Numbered from the stretch's first letter, positions 40,589 through 49,720 are shown. The stretch is DNA of 64,000 bases from Paraburkholderia elongata (GCF_013177735.1 NZ_WOEZ01000139.1:1-64000), one strand, 5' to 3'. The notes: a model not told the origin generated them from the letters alone. A program made the numbers and translations.

Positions 40589-41936
40589 GCGAGCGGCGCG
40601 GGTCAACGCGGGCAGCGTCGGCTGGCTGGTGATCGTTTTCGTCAGTTCCGCGATCGCGCTGTTCGCGTTGTTGTACTGGCTGACGAGCAGCTATCTGCTG
40701 CATGAAGTCGACGAGCGTCTGCGTGGCGAGGTGGCGGAATTCCACACGATCGGCCGCGCCGAAGCGATTGCGGAAATCGCGGCATTGAGCCGGCGCGATA
40801 TCGCTAACAGCCGACCGTATGGCGTATTCGATGCGAACGGTGCGCGGCTCGCGGGCAATGTGGCGGTGTTGGCCGCGGAGCCGGACCGGCAACCCTTCAA
40901 CTATACGCAGACTTTTCGTGACCGCGGCACGCAGGTCGAAGGGCACTATCGCGGCATTATCGTGCCGACCACCAGCGGTGTGCGGATTGTGGTCGGACAT
41001 TCGATCGACGAGATCATCGTGTTCGACCGCACCTTGGTGAAGACGCTATGCGCGGGCATGACGCTGACGATTCTGCTTGCGATCGGCTGCGGTGCCGCGC
41101 TCAACTGGATGTCGAACCGGCGCATTCGCGCGATCAGCGAAGCCAGCCGCGAAATCATGACGGGCAAGCTGAACCGCCGTCTGCCGACACGCGGCACGAG
41201 CCACGATCTCGACCGGCTGGCGTCGATCGTCAATACGATGCTCGACGAGATCGAGCACCTTGTCGAAGAGGTGCGAGGGGTTTGCGCCGGTATCGCGCAC
41301 GATCTGCGCACGCCGATGACGCAGTTGCGCGCGGGACTTGAACGGGCTGGCCGGCGCGCGCGAACGCCTGAGGACTATGCGAGCGCGATCGATAGCGCGA
41401 TCATGCAATCGGACGTGGTGCTCAATCGCTTTACGGCGCTGCTGAGGATCGCGGAGATCGAGGCGGGAGGACGCAAGGCGAGCTTCGGGCCGGTATCGCT
41501 CGATACGGTGCTGCGCGATGTCGTTGAACTCTATGAACCGCTTGCCCATGAGCGGGGATTGACGATGAAGTTGAAAGCGATCGCGCCGGTGGAAGTCATC
41601 GGCGATTCCGACCTGCTCTTTGGCGTGGTCGAAAATCTTCTCGACAACGCGTTGAAGTTCACGCCGCGAGGCGGCGAGATCACGCTCGAAGCGTCTCAAG
41701 TCGACGAGCTTGCCATGCTGCAAGTGGCCGACACGGGGCCCGGCATCGAACCTGGTGAGCGCGAGGCGGTGTTCCGGCCGTTCTACCGCAGCGGCGGCGC
41801 GAAAGCGCAGGCAACGGCTGGGCATGGCCTCGGTCTGAGTCTTGTCGCGGCTATTGCACGTGTGCATGGCGCGGACATCTCGATCAGCGATAACCAGCCG
41901 GGTTGCAAAATGCTGATGCGATTTGGACGGGACTGA
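40575..41936 (+). CDS. Sensor histidine kinase
   Basis: 453 residues. Two membrane helices (about 17-37, GWLVIVFVSSAIALFALLYW, and about 155-180, LCAGMTLTILLAIGCGAALN) enclose a periplasmic sensor of about 115 residues. Next come HAMP, then an H-box with phospho-acceptor H242 (GIAHDLRTPMTQLRAGLERA) and an HATPase domain (NLLDNALKFTPRGGE, VADTGPGIEPGE, GHGLGLSLVAAI). The ATG at 40575 lies within the regulator gene. It senses an envelope signal, possibly the receptor's ligand or its hydrolysis product, and phosphorylates the neighbouring regulator. Confidence 0.9.
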   Translation: MPKAKRAARVNAGSVGWLVIVFVSSAIALFALLYWLTSSYLLHEVDERLRGEVAEFHTIGRAEAIAEIAALSRRDIANSRPYGVFDANGARLAGNVAVLAAEPDRQPFNYTQTFRDRGTQVEGHYRGIIVPTTSGVRIVVGHSIDEIIVFDRTLVKTLCAGMTLTILLAIGCGAALNWMSNRRIRAISEASREIMTGKLNRRLPTRGTSHDLDRLASIVNTMLDEIEHLVEEVRGVCAGIAHDLRTPMTQLRAGLERAGRRARTPEDYASAIDSAIMQSDVVLNRFTALLRIAEIEAGGRKASFGPVSLDTVLRDVVELYEPLAHERGLTMKLKAIAPVEVIGDSDLLFGVVENLLDNALKFTPRGGEITLEASQVDELAMLQVADTGPGIEPGEREAVFRPFYRSGGAKAQATAGHGLGLSLVAAIARVHGADISISDNQPGCKMLMRFGRD

Positions 41937-42045
41937 GGCTCACGCTTCAGCAACGCGTTGCCGGTCGCCCGGTGAAAGAGATACCCCAAGCTCACGATTA
42001 ATGTAAATTGGTCGTTCTTGAGCGTGACTTTCAGCGGACAAACCC

Positions 42046-42690
42046 ATGAAAAGCGGAAAATCAAAACTGACTCGTCGGGATGCCGACGATCTTTTCCCCG
42101 ACCTGCAGCAAAGCGGTGCCCATCTTGCTAGCCGGCCTGATAACCCGTTCGGAGAAGATGTATCCAGAACAACCGAACGGCGTGATCGTGACGAGGCTTC
42201 GCTTTGGAAAGACAACCTCGTTACCCTGCCCATAGCGATCGAGTTGCCTCCGGGATATGCGTCGGTGTCGCAGGTGCGTGAGGCGATGGAGCGGGCCTGG
42301 CGTGTGAAATGGATCCGGGAAAGCGGCAACGAGGTCGTCGCGGAATTTCCTGAAGGCTGGGCGGCCATTCGGCCGGCAAGCGGTGCCGTGGAATTGAGGG
42401 ACGCAAGTGGCGTGGTCCGGGCCGTGTACGGCTGGGCAGGGGATGCTGAAGTGAGACTACTGCCGCGATATCGGGTCGAATCGCAGGAGAACAGTTCAAG
42501 CGGTCTCGGCAGTCTGGTTGTCCGTGATCGTGAGAACGGACAGATTCTTGAGAGGTCGTCGACTTGGTCTGCGCAAACCGGGACCAACCACCCTGATTGG
42601 ACCCGACTGTCGGTGTGGCTCGACAAGCAGTATCCGCTTCACCGGGATCCACTGCGGCTCTGGACGGATTGCGAAGACAACCTCGGTTGA
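42046..42690 (+). CDS. Hypothetical protein (214 residues)
   Basis: Not recognised. The product is hydrophilic with a charged N-terminus (MKSGKSKLTRRDADDLFPDL). A conserved-looking core, ATG-initiated and uninterrupted, begins LPIAIELPPGYASVSQVREA and continues RAWRVKWIRESGNEVVAEFP. Then come short beta-rich segments (GVVRAVYGWAGDAEVRLLPR) and a Trp-rich end (WTRLSVWLDKQYPLHRDPLR). There is no signal peptide or membrane helix. Base composition seems slightly less GC-rich than its neighbours. It stands alone between the two-component operon and a metalloprotease gene. Confidence 0.55.
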   Translation: MKSGKSKLTRRDADDLFPDLQQSGAHLASRPDNPFGEDVSRTTERRDRDEASLWKDNLVTLPIAIELPPGYASVSQVREAMERAWRVKWIRESGNEVVAEFPEGWAAIRPASGAVELRDASGVVRAVYGWAGDAEVRLLPRYRVESQENSSSGLGSLVVRDRENGQILERSSTWSAQTGTNHPDWTRLSVWLDKQYPLHRDPLRLWTDCEDNLG

Positions 42691-42775
42691 ATTCGGCTAA
42701 TCGAAAATCCGCGTCCCACTGCCTCTGCCGCGAGGCATGCAATCCGTGCCGTCGCCAATCGCAAAGAACACCATC

Positions 42776-43279
42776 ATGCAACACCTGAAATACCTGACCG
42801 GCTACCCACCAGCGCTGCAAGAGAAGGTGAAAAAGCTGATAGCCGACGACCAACTGGGCCACTATCTCACCGCGAGGTACCCCGGCGCGCACAAGGTGCA
42901 AACGGACAGGGCCCTGTACGAGTACTGCGCGGAGCTCAAGCGCGAACACCTTCGCAACGGAGCGCAAATCGACAAAGTCACTTACGACAGCAAGCTCGAC
43001 GTCGTGCGCCATGCTCTCGGCCTTCACACGAGCATCTCGCGCGTGCAAGGCGGCAAGCTGAAGGCAAAAAAAGAAATCCGCGTCGCCTCGCTATTCAAGG
43101 ACGCCGCGCCGGAATTCCTGAAAATGATCGTCGTGCATGAACTCGCTCATCTGAAAGAAAGCGACCATAACAAGGCGTTCTACCGCCTCTGCGAGTTCAT
43201 GCATCCGGGCTACCACCAGATTGAATTCGATCTGCGCTTGTATCTCACGTACCGCGATCTGATGAAAAACCAGGCCTGA
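42776..43279 (+). CDS. YgjP-like metallopeptidase (M48/DUF45 type)
   Basis: 167 residues. The zinc motif is H121-E122-x2-H125 in MIVVHELAHLKESDHNKAFY, with the downstream region (EFMHPGYHQIEFDL) that supplies the remaining ligand and helices of YgjP-like proteins. Basic residues are abundant, with no signal peptide. The ATG at 42776 follows a non-conserved upstream extension and is taken as the start (MQHLKYLTGYPPALQEKV). The family is thought to be cytoplasmic zinc peptidases, often near restriction or nucleotide genes; here it stands alone. Confidence 0.82.
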   Translation: MQHLKYLTGYPPALQEKVKKLIADDQLGHYLTARYPGAHKVQTDRALYEYCAELKREHLRNGAQIDKVTYDSKLDVVRHALGLHTSISRVQGGKLKAKKEIRVASLFKDAAPEFLKMIVVHELAHLKESDHNKAFYRLCEFMHPGYHQIEFDLRLYLTYRDLMKNQA

Positions 43280-43339
43280 GCGTCAAGCTTCAGGTGTGGC
43301 GCTTGGGGCAACGCTTGCCACCCGGAACGCAGCACCGCA

Positions 43340-45673
43340 TCAAGCAGCAACCGCTTCAACCGTCTCAACCGTCTCAACCGCCGACGCCGTCAACAACACC
43401 GGAATCGACTTCGAAGTCGGCGTCCCGGCGCCATCGGCGACCGAAGAGAGCGGCACCAGCGGATTCGTCTCCGGGTAGTAAGCGCCGAGACACCCACGCG
43501 GAATGTCGTACTCCACCAGCAAGAACCCGTTCGCATGACGCTCGACCCCATCGGCCCACACGCTCGTGATATCCACGCGCTGTCCCGCAACGAAACCCAG
43601 CATCGCCAGATCCTCCTTGTTGGCGAACAGCACGCGCCGCTGCCCATACACGCCGCGATAGCGGTCGTCGAGGCCGTAGATCGTCGTGTTGTACTGGTCG
43701 TGTGAACGCGTCGTCATCAAGGTCATCAGACGCTCGCCGTGCTCTCTGCGCGCTTGATGAATCGGCGTGTCGACGTCGATTGCATGCACCAGGAATTGCG
43801 CCTTGCCGCTCGGCGTTTTCCAGATCCGCTCGCGCGACGCCACGCCCAGGTGAAAACCGCCTGGGTTCTTCAGACGCTCGTTGTAGTCCTGGAAGCCTTC
43901 GATCACCTGCGCGATGCCGTCGCGAATCAACGCATAGTCTGCTGCCTGAGCGAGCCAGTCGACCTTGCCGCTGCCGAGCGTGGCGTGCGCCATGCGCGCG
44001 ACGATGGCAATCTCCGACAACAGATTCTCCGAGGCCGGCTTGTTCATACCGTACGAGATGTGCACCATGCTCATCGAATCCTCGACGCTCACGCCTTGCG
44101 CAACGCCATTCTGCAGATCGATTTCAGTGCGCCCGAGTGTCGGGAGAATCAGCGCGTCGCGTCCGTGCACGAGGTGGCTGCGGTTCAGCTTGGTCGTGAT
44201 GTGCATGGTCAGGTCGCACGAGCGCATCGCGTCCCACGTGCGCGGCGTGTCCGGCGTCGCGATCGAGAAGTTGCCGCCGAGGCCGATGAACACCTTCACC
44301 TTGCCGGCGAGCATCGCCTGGATCGTGTTGACGACGTCGAGACCATGCTCGCGCGGCGGCTCGAAATCGTAGACTTCGCCAAGCCTGTCGAGAAACTCCT
44401 GAGTCGGCCTTTCTTCGATGCCGACCGTGCGGTCGCCCTGCACATTCGAGTGTCCGCGCACCGGGCACAAGCCCGCGCCGCGGCGGCCGATATTGCCGCG
44501 CATCATCATCAGGTTCGATAGGATTTGCACCGTCGGCACGGAGTTCTTGTGCTGCGTGAGGCCCATGCCCCACGTCGAAATCACTGCGCGGCCCTTCACG
44601 TAGATGTCGGCGAGCTTCAGCACGTCTTCAAACGGCACGCCCGATTCGGCGACGATGGTGTCCCAGCTTTCGGCACGCAAATCATCGGCGAAGGCATCGA
44701 AGCCGACCGTGTGTTCGGCGATGAACGCGACGTCGAGCACACGTTCGAGACCCGAGGCCAACGCTTCGTCGTCGAGTTCGGTCACGCGTTTGGCGACGCC
44801 CTTGATCAATGCGAAATCGCCGCCGAGTTTCGGCCGGATGAACACGGAGCTGATCTTCGTGCTGCCCATTGTGATCATCTCTACCGGATGTTGCGGGCTT
44901 GCAAAGCGTTCCAGGCCACGTTCCTTCAGCGGATTGATCGACACAATGGTCGCGCCGCGCTTCGCACACTCACGCAACTCGCCGAGCATGCGCGGATGGT
45001 TGGTCGCCGGATTCTGACCGAAGATCAGGAGCGTATCGGCGTGCTCGAAGTCGTCGAGCGTGACCGTGCCCTTGCCGATGCCGACCGTGTGCGGCAAGCC
45101 GCGGCTGGTCGCTTCGTGGCACATGTTCGAGCAATCGGGGAAATTGTTAGTGCCGTACATGCGCACGAACAACTGGTACAGGAATGCGGCTTCGTTGCTG
45201 GCGCGGCCCGACGTGTAGAAGGCGGCGCTGTCGGGATTGTCGAGGCGCTTCAAGTGATCGGCGATCAGGTCGAACGCTTCGTTCCAGCCGATCGGCACAT
45301 AACGGTCGCGTACGGCGTCGTAGACGAGCGGGTCGGTCAAGCGGCCGTGTTGTTCCAACTCGAAATCCGACTGCGCCATCAGTTCTTCGACCGTGTGCTC
45401 CTCGAAGAACGCCGGCGTTACGCGCTTGCTGGTCGCCTCGGCCGCCACGGCCTTGACACCGTTTTCGCAGAACTCGAAGGTCGACGCATGCTCGCGATCC
45501 GGCCACGCGCAACCCGGGCAGTCGAAGCCGTCCGGCTGGTTCTGTTTGAGCAGGGTGCGGTAGTTGCCGCCCGTCACCTTTTCCTTGATCAGGTTGATGG
45601 CGACGTATTTGAGCGCGCCCCAGCCAGCGGCGGGGTGCGTATACGGTTCGATGCGAGCTTCGGATTTCTTCAT
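43340..45673 (-). CDS. FdhF/YdeP-family molybdopterin oxidoreductase
   Basis: 777 residues. An N-terminal Cys motif (GFDCPGCAWPDREH) resembles YdeP, and bis-MGD-binding segments follow: FYTSGRASNEAAFLYQLFVR, CSNMCHEATSRGLP, DTLLIFGQNPATNHPRMLGE, RGNIGRRGAGLCPVRGHSNV. The C-terminal dinucleotide-binding domain includes TTRSHDQYNTTIYGLDDRYR. Formate dehydrogenase-like enzymes of this group have unsettled substrates; E. coli YdeP is linked to acid resistance. No partner subunits are adjacent. It is divergent from the MocR-type regulator (170-bp gap), which may control it. Confidence 0.9.
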   Translation of the reverse strand: MKKSEARIEPYTHPAAGWGALKYVAINLIKEKVTGGNYRTLLKQNQPDGFDCPGCAWPDREHASTFEFCENGVKAVAAEATSKRVTPAFFEEHTVEELMAQSDFELEQHGRLTDPLVYDAVRDRYVPIGWNEAFDLIADHLKRLDNPDSAAFYTSGRASNEAAFLYQLFVRMYGTNNFPDCSNMCHEATSRGLPHTVGIGKGTVTLDDFEHADTLLIFGQNPATNHPRMLGELRECAKRGATIVSINPLKERGLERFASPQHPVEMITMGSTKISSVFIRPKLGGDFALIKGVAKRVTELDDEALASGLERVLDVAFIAEHTVGFDAFADDLRAESWDTIVAESGVPFEDVLKLADIYVKGRAVISTWGMGLTQHKNSVPTVQILSNLMMMRGNIGRRGAGLCPVRGHSNVQGDRTVGIEERPTQEFLDRLGEVYDFEPPREHGLDVVNTIQAMLAGKVKVFIGLGGNFSIATPDTPRTWDAMRSCDLTMHITTKLNRSHLVHGRDALILPTLGRTEIDLQNGVAQGVSVEDSMSMVHISYGMNKPASENLLSEIAIVARMAHATLGSGKVDWLAQAADYALIRDGIAQVIEGFQDYNERLKNPGGFHLGVASRERIWKTPSGKAQFLVHAIDVDTPIHQARREHGERLMTLMTTRSHDQYNTTIYGLDDRYRGVYGQRRVLFANKEDLAMLGFVAGQRVDITSVWADGVERHANGFLLVEYDIPRGCLGAYYPETNPLVPLSSVADGAGTPTSKSIPVLLTASAVETVETVEAVAA

Positions 45674-45843
45674 GATCTTGCCGCCGGATGTGGCTTGGAC
45701 GAGGCTTTTATGCCGATGTATGGAAGCCTACTGTGTTCCAAAAACGGCGCAGCATACAGAAAAATGGAAAGCGGAGGGGTACAGTTGCTGGAAATTTGTC
45801 ATAGACTGGCATTCCCGCCCACGCGTTTGTTTGAGCCAGGTCC

Positions 45844-47277
45844 TTGAAACTGTACGAAAAACTCGCCGATGAAATGACCGAAGCCGTGCGCCGCGGCGTC
45901 TTCGCGGCGGGCGAGCGGATTCCGTCGGTGCGGCAGGCGAGTCAGCAGCATGGCGTCAGCATCAAGACCGTGCTGCACGCGTACGCGTTGCTGGAAAGCC
46001 GGGGGATTGTCGAGACTCGTCCGCAGTCGGGCTATTTCGTGCGCGACGCGCTGGCGACGGCGGCAGCGCTTGACGAGCCGCGTCTGAGCCGCCAGCCGGC
46101 AGCCCAGACGCCGCCGGTGGCCGCCGCGGTCGACGTGAGCCGCCTCGTGTTGTCGACCCTGCGCAGCATCCGCGCGCACGACGCCGTGCCGCTCGGCTCG
46201 CCATACCCCGATCCGTCGCTGTTCCCATGGCGGCGCATCAACCAGTACGCAAATGCGATCGCCCGGCGCCACGCGAGCTGGAATCTGATCGACGACTTGC
46301 CGCCCGGCAATCCCGAACTGATCCGCCAGATCGCGCGGCGCTATGCCGAGAACGGCGTGCCGGTCGATCCGGACGAAATCATCATCACGCTCGGCGCGAC
46401 GGAGGCGATCAACCTCAGCTTGCAGGCGGTCGCCAAGCCGGGCGATACGGTCGCCGTCGAGTCGCCGACTTACTACGCGATGCTGCACGCCATCGAGCGT
46501 CTCGGCATGCGCGCAATCGAAGTGGCGACGCATCCGGTCCACGGCATCGATATCGAGGCCCTGGCCCAAGTCATCGCCCGGCAGAAGATCGCCGCGTGCA
46601 TGGTGATGCCGAACTTCCAGAATCCGCTCGGTTTCCAGATGCCGGACGCGCGCAAGCAGCAACTGGTCGAACTGCTCGCCGCGCACGAGATTCCCGCCAT
46701 CGAAAACGATGTCTATCAGGAGTTGTACTTCGGCGAGGCGCGGCCGTCGACCTTGAAGAACTTCGATACCAGGGGGCTGGTGCTGCATTGCGCGTCGTTT
46801 TCGAAGAGCCTGACCGCGTCATACCGGATCGGTTGGGCAATGCCGGGGCGCTATCGCGCGCAGGTCGAGAAGCTGAAGTTTCTCAACACGCTCACTACGC
46901 CTTCGGTGCCGCAAGTTGCCGTCGCCGATTACCTGAGGCATGACGGCTACGACCGGCATCTGCGGCATGTGCGCAAGATCTACCGGCAGCAGGCGAGCAT
47001 CATGATGGCGATGGTGCAGCGGTTTTTTCCGGTGGGCACGCGCATGTCGACGCCGCAAGGCGGGTACGTGCTGTGGGTGGAATTGCCCGAACGTGTCGAT
47101 TCGATGCGGCTCTATCAGGCGGCGCTCGCGCGCAGTATCACGATCGGGCCGGGCATGATGTTTTCGATGCGCAATGATTTTCGCCACTTCATCCGGCTCA
47201 ATTACAGCTATCCGTGGACGGCGCAGACCGAGGCGGCATTGAAGACGCTGGGTGAACTGGTGGCGCAGATGACTTGA
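45844..47277 (+). CDS. MocR-type regulator: GntR helix-turn-helix fused to an aminotransferase-like domain
   Basis: 477 residues. The N-terminal winged helix covers residues 1-75 (LADEMTEAVRRGVFAAGERI, SVRQASQQHGVSIKTVLHAY, GYFVRD). A fold-type I aminotransferase domain follows (DDLPPGNPELIRQIARRY, TLGATEAINLSLQAVAKPG, MPNFQNPLGFQMP) with the PLP lysine in CASFSKSLTASYRIGW, near residue 321. The start appears to be a TTG at 45844; no ATG would preserve the HTH. MocR proteins sense PLP-reactive amines or amino acids. Likely targets are the divergent molybdoenzyme or downstream genes. Confidence 0.9.
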   Translation: MKLYEKLADEMTEAVRRGVFAAGERIPSVRQASQQHGVSIKTVLHAYALLESRGIVETRPQSGYFVRDALATAAALDEPRLSRQPAAQTPPVAAAVDVSRLVLSTLRSIRAHDAVPLGSPYPDPSLFPWRRINQYANAIARRHASWNLIDDLPPGNPELIRQIARRYAENGVPVDPDEIIITLGATEAINLSLQAVAKPGDTVAVESPTYYAMLHAIERLGMRAIEVATHPVHGIDIEALAQVIARQKIAACMVMPNFQNPLGFQMPDARKQQLVELLAAHEIPAIENDVYQELYFGEARPSTLKNFDTRGLVLHCASFSKSLTASYRIGWAMPGRYRAQVEKLKFLNTLTTPSVPQVAVADYLRHDGYDRHLRHVRKIYRQQASIMMAMVQRFFPVGTRMSTPQGGYVLWVELPERVDSMRLYQAALARSITIGPGMMFSMRNDFRHFIRLNYSYPWTAQTEAALKTLGELVAQMT

Positions 47278-47319
47278 TGGGGCTCGATAGGGCTTGAGAA
47301 AAGCGAGGAGACATTCACG

Positions 47320-47628
47320 ATGGAAGACGACGAACTCGATCCGGTGCTGGTCGCCATACTGGCGCAGTTGTGGCGCGCTTATCAGGAAACGCCTGACGGC
47401 GCGTGGTCGCTCGCCAAGCTTTCCAAGCAGGCGGACGTGCCGATGAGTGGCTTGCGGCGGCAGTTGACGGCGCTGGTTGACGGCGGGCTGGTGGACACCA
47501 CCTTCACCGAGGAAGGCACGGGGACGGCGCGCCTGAGCGAGATCGGCCAGGGCTTGTGTGCGGATTTGTTCGGCGAGGGCGGTCCGCCTGACGATGAGCA
47601 AGCGGACCCGCCGCCACAGATTCATTGA
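47320..47628 (+). CDS. Small winged-helix protein
   Basis: 102 residues. LVAILAQLWRAYQETPDGAW is followed by a helix-turn-helix-like segment, SLAKLSKQADVPMSGLRRQL, and a wing (VDGGLVDTTFTEEGTGTARL). The length and pattern match ArsR/MarR-like single wHTH proteins, though no metal-binding cysteines are present. AGCGAGGAG lies upstream of the ATG. It starts 42 bp after the MocR gene and may be co-transcribed with it. Target unknown. Confidence 0.7.
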   Translation: MEDDELDPVLVAILAQLWRAYQETPDGAWSLAKLSKQADVPMSGLRRQLTALVDGGLVDTTFTEEGTGTARLSEIGQGLCADLFGEGGPPDDEQADPPPQIH

Positions 47629-47759
47629 GTTGCAGCTGAATCCGGCGCGAGGGCGACGGCCGAGCGCTTCAGCGCTGAGGGGACTCGGTATCCGGGAGTT
47701 GCGGGTGCTATCCGTTCGACCCTATGGAACCTTCTTTTCCGCTACCAAAATACAGATTT

Positions 47760-47778
47760 CGTTATGGGCGAGATAACG
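47760..47778. promoter_or_regulatory. Inverted repeat upstream of the BMP promoter
   Basis: CGTTAT, a 7-nt spacer and ATAACG form a short inverted repeat 22 bp upstream of the -35 at 47801. It is a candidate operator for control by purines or by the small winged-helix protein; there is no direct evidence. Confidence 0.4.
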
Positions 47779-47800
47779 AATAATAATTTTTCCGCTGAAA

Positions 47801-47828
47801 TTGACCTTCGAATATGGCCTCTTATGCT
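47801..47828 (+). promoter_or_regulatory. Sigma-70-type promoter of the BMP binding-protein gene
   Basis: TTGACC (47801-47806) and TATGCT (47823-47828) are separated by 16 bp, about 65 bp before the ATG. Confidence 0.5.
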
Positions 47829-47893
47829 GGAGCCTTGCCCGGGACAATCCCGAGCGATGTGCCGTGCACCTGGAAACCATCTTCGGAGAATTC

Positions 47894-49024
47894 ATGAAAG
47901 CAAAGCTGGCGCGAGTACTGCATCACTCATTGCGCATCAAAACCGTCCGGACCGTTCTCGCCGCAGCGCTCGGCGCGTCCCTCGCGTTCAGCGCCGGGGT
48001 AGCGGCAGCAGCGACTGCGCAGCCGCTCGGCATCGCCTTTGTCTACCTCGGCAATCCCGGCGACGCCGGCTGGACCTATGCGCACGAGCAGGGCGTGAAA
48101 GAGGTCGAGGCCAAGTTCGGTGACAAGATCAAAGTGACGCGTATCGAGAACGTGCCGGAGTCGGCGGATTCGGAGCGCGTGTTTCGCGATCTGGCGTCCA
48201 AGGGCAACAAGATCGTGGTCGGCTCGAGCTTCGGCTTCCAGGATTTCGAACTGAAGGTCGCCAAGGACTTCCCGGACGCCGTGTTCGAACATGCAACCGG
48301 CTACAAGAAGGCCGCCAACTTCGCCACCTATGACGTGCGGACCTACCAGAGTGCCTACCTGGCCGGGCTGGTCGCCGGTTATACGACGAAGTCCAACACG
48401 CTCGGCTTTGTCGGCTCGGTGCCGGTGCCGGAGGTGGTGCGCAACATCAACGCGTTCACGATGGGTGCGCGCTCGGTCAACCCTAATGCGCGTGTGAAGG
48501 TCGTGTGGATCAACAGCTGGTTCGACCCGGGCCGCGAAAAGCAGGCCGCCGAGACGCTGATCGGCCAGGGCGCCGACGTGCTGATCCAGAACACCGATTC
48601 GACGGCGACGATGCAGACGGCTGAACAGAAGAAAGTGCATGCATTCGGCTGGGACTCCGACATGAAGAAGTTCGGACCGAACGCGCAGCTGGGCGCATGT
48701 GTGAGCAACTGGGGCGTGTATTACACGCATCTTGTGCAGCAGGTGATGGCGGGCACGTGGAACAACTCGCCGGTGTGGTGGGGGCTGAAAGAGAAGGCGA
48801 TCGATCTGGCTGACATCAACACGGACGCGGTGTCGCCGGCGGCGCAAAAGGCGTTGAACCAGAAGCGTGACGACATCGTCTCGGGCAAGTTCAATCCGTT
48901 TGCAGGTCCGATCGCGGATCAGTCCGGCGCGGTGAAGGTCGCTGCGGGCAAATCGTTGAGCGATGTGGAACTGCTGCGTTTGAACTGGTTCGTGCAAGGC
49001 GTGGACGGTTCGCTGCCGAAGTGA
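47894..49024 (+). CDS. BMP/PnrA-family ABC transporter substrate-binding protein
   Basis: 376 residues. A signal peptide with a long basic start (MKAKLARVLHHSLRIKTVRT, cleaved after AAAA) precedes a type I periplasmic fold: IAFVYLGNPGDAGWTYAHEQ, RVFRDLASKGNKIVVGSSF, YQSAYLAGLVAGYTTKSNTL, GADVLIQNTDSTATMQTAEQ. BMP/PnrA proteins bind nucleosides or purine-like ligands for ABC import. The ATG at 47894 is the signal-peptide start. The permease and ATPase genes are not in this neighbourhood, which is unusual. The next gene encodes a deaminase, supporting a purine or nucleoside ligand. Confidence 0.9.
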   Translation: MKAKLARVLHHSLRIKTVRTVLAAALGASLAFSAGVAAAATAQPLGIAFVYLGNPGDAGWTYAHEQGVKEVEAKFGDKIKVTRIENVPESADSERVFRDLASKGNKIVVGSSFGFQDFELKVAKDFPDAVFEHATGYKKAANFATYDVRTYQSAYLAGLVAGYTTKSNTLGFVGSVPVPEVVRNINAFTMGARSVNPNARVKVVWINSWFDPGREKQAAETLIGQGADVLIQNTDSTATMQTAEQKKVHAFGWDSDMKKFGPNAQLGACVSNWGVYYTHLVQQVMAGTWNNSPVWWGLKEKAIDLADINTDAVSPAAQKALNQKRDDIVSGKFNPFAGPIADQSGAVKVAAGKSLSDVELLRLNWFVQGVDGSLPK

Positions 49025-49074
49025 TCAATTGCCTGGTTTGCCTAAATATTATTAAAGATTAAAGGAGATCGCCC

Positions 49075-49623
49075 GTGAGTCTTACCGTCTCGACCGATAC
49101 CGGCGCCGCCGGAGTGGCTGCGACCTATCCGCCGCAGGGTCTAACGCCAACGCACGAGCAGATCGTGCGGCATCTGCGGCATTCGAGCCGGGTGGCGGAG
49201 CGGGCGACGCTGCTGGGGCACCATCCGTTCGGCGCGGTGCTGATCGGCCCGGATCAGGAGACCGTGTTGATGGAGCAGGGCAATGTCGACACGGTGAATC
49301 ACGCCGAGTCGGTGCTGGCTCGCGTGGCAGCGTTGAATTTCACGCCGGAGTACTTGTGGAGTTGCACGTTGTATACATCGGTCGAGCCTTGCTGCATGTG
49401 CGCCGGTACGATGTATTGGGCCAATATCGGGCGCGTCGTGTTTGGAATGACCGAGAAGCGCTTGCTGGAGGCAACCGGCGGTCATTCCGAGAATCCGACC
49501 ATGAGCGTGGACTGCCGCTATGTGTTTGACCACTGCCAGAAACCCGTCGAGGTGATTGGTCCAGTGGCCGAGGTGGAAGGTGAGGTGATGGAGGTGCAGC
49601 GGAGGTTCTGGAGCGGCAGGTAG
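49075..49623 (+). CDS. Nucleoside/guanine deaminase, CDA superfamily
   Basis: 182 residues. The zinc site is H76-A-E78 (VNHAESVLARVAAL) and PCxxC at C106/C109 (SVEPCCMCAGTMYWANIG), with E78 as proton shuttle. The arrangement is that of guanine deaminase GuaD or TadA-like enzymes; the ending (DHCQKPVEVIGPV) fits nucleobase deaminases better. Start: GTG at 49075 with AAAGGAG upstream. It follows the BMP protein by 50 bp, so the pair probably takes up and deaminates a purine base or nucleoside. Confidence 0.87.
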   Translation: MSLTVSTDTGAAGVAATYPPQGLTPTHEQIVRHLRHSSRVAERATLLGHHPFGAVLIGPDQETVLMEQGNVDTVNHAESVLARVAALNFTPEYLWSCTLYTSVEPCCMCAGTMYWANIGRVVFGMTEKRLLEATGGHSENPTMSVDCRYVFDHCQKPVEVIGPVAEVEGEVMEVQRRFWSGR

Positions 49624-49720
49624 CGCTTTTGCCTCCGCGTCGCTTAAGCCTGTTTGCCTGCGATTGGCAAAGAATCAAAAGTAAAGTCCAACACCGCAGG
49701 CAAACACAAACAAGCCAATC

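Noticed and set aside
44525..45847. 440-codon frame antisense to the FdhF/YdeP gene
   Set aside because: The opposite strand carries the well-supported molybdoenzyme; the antisense product has no recognisable fold.
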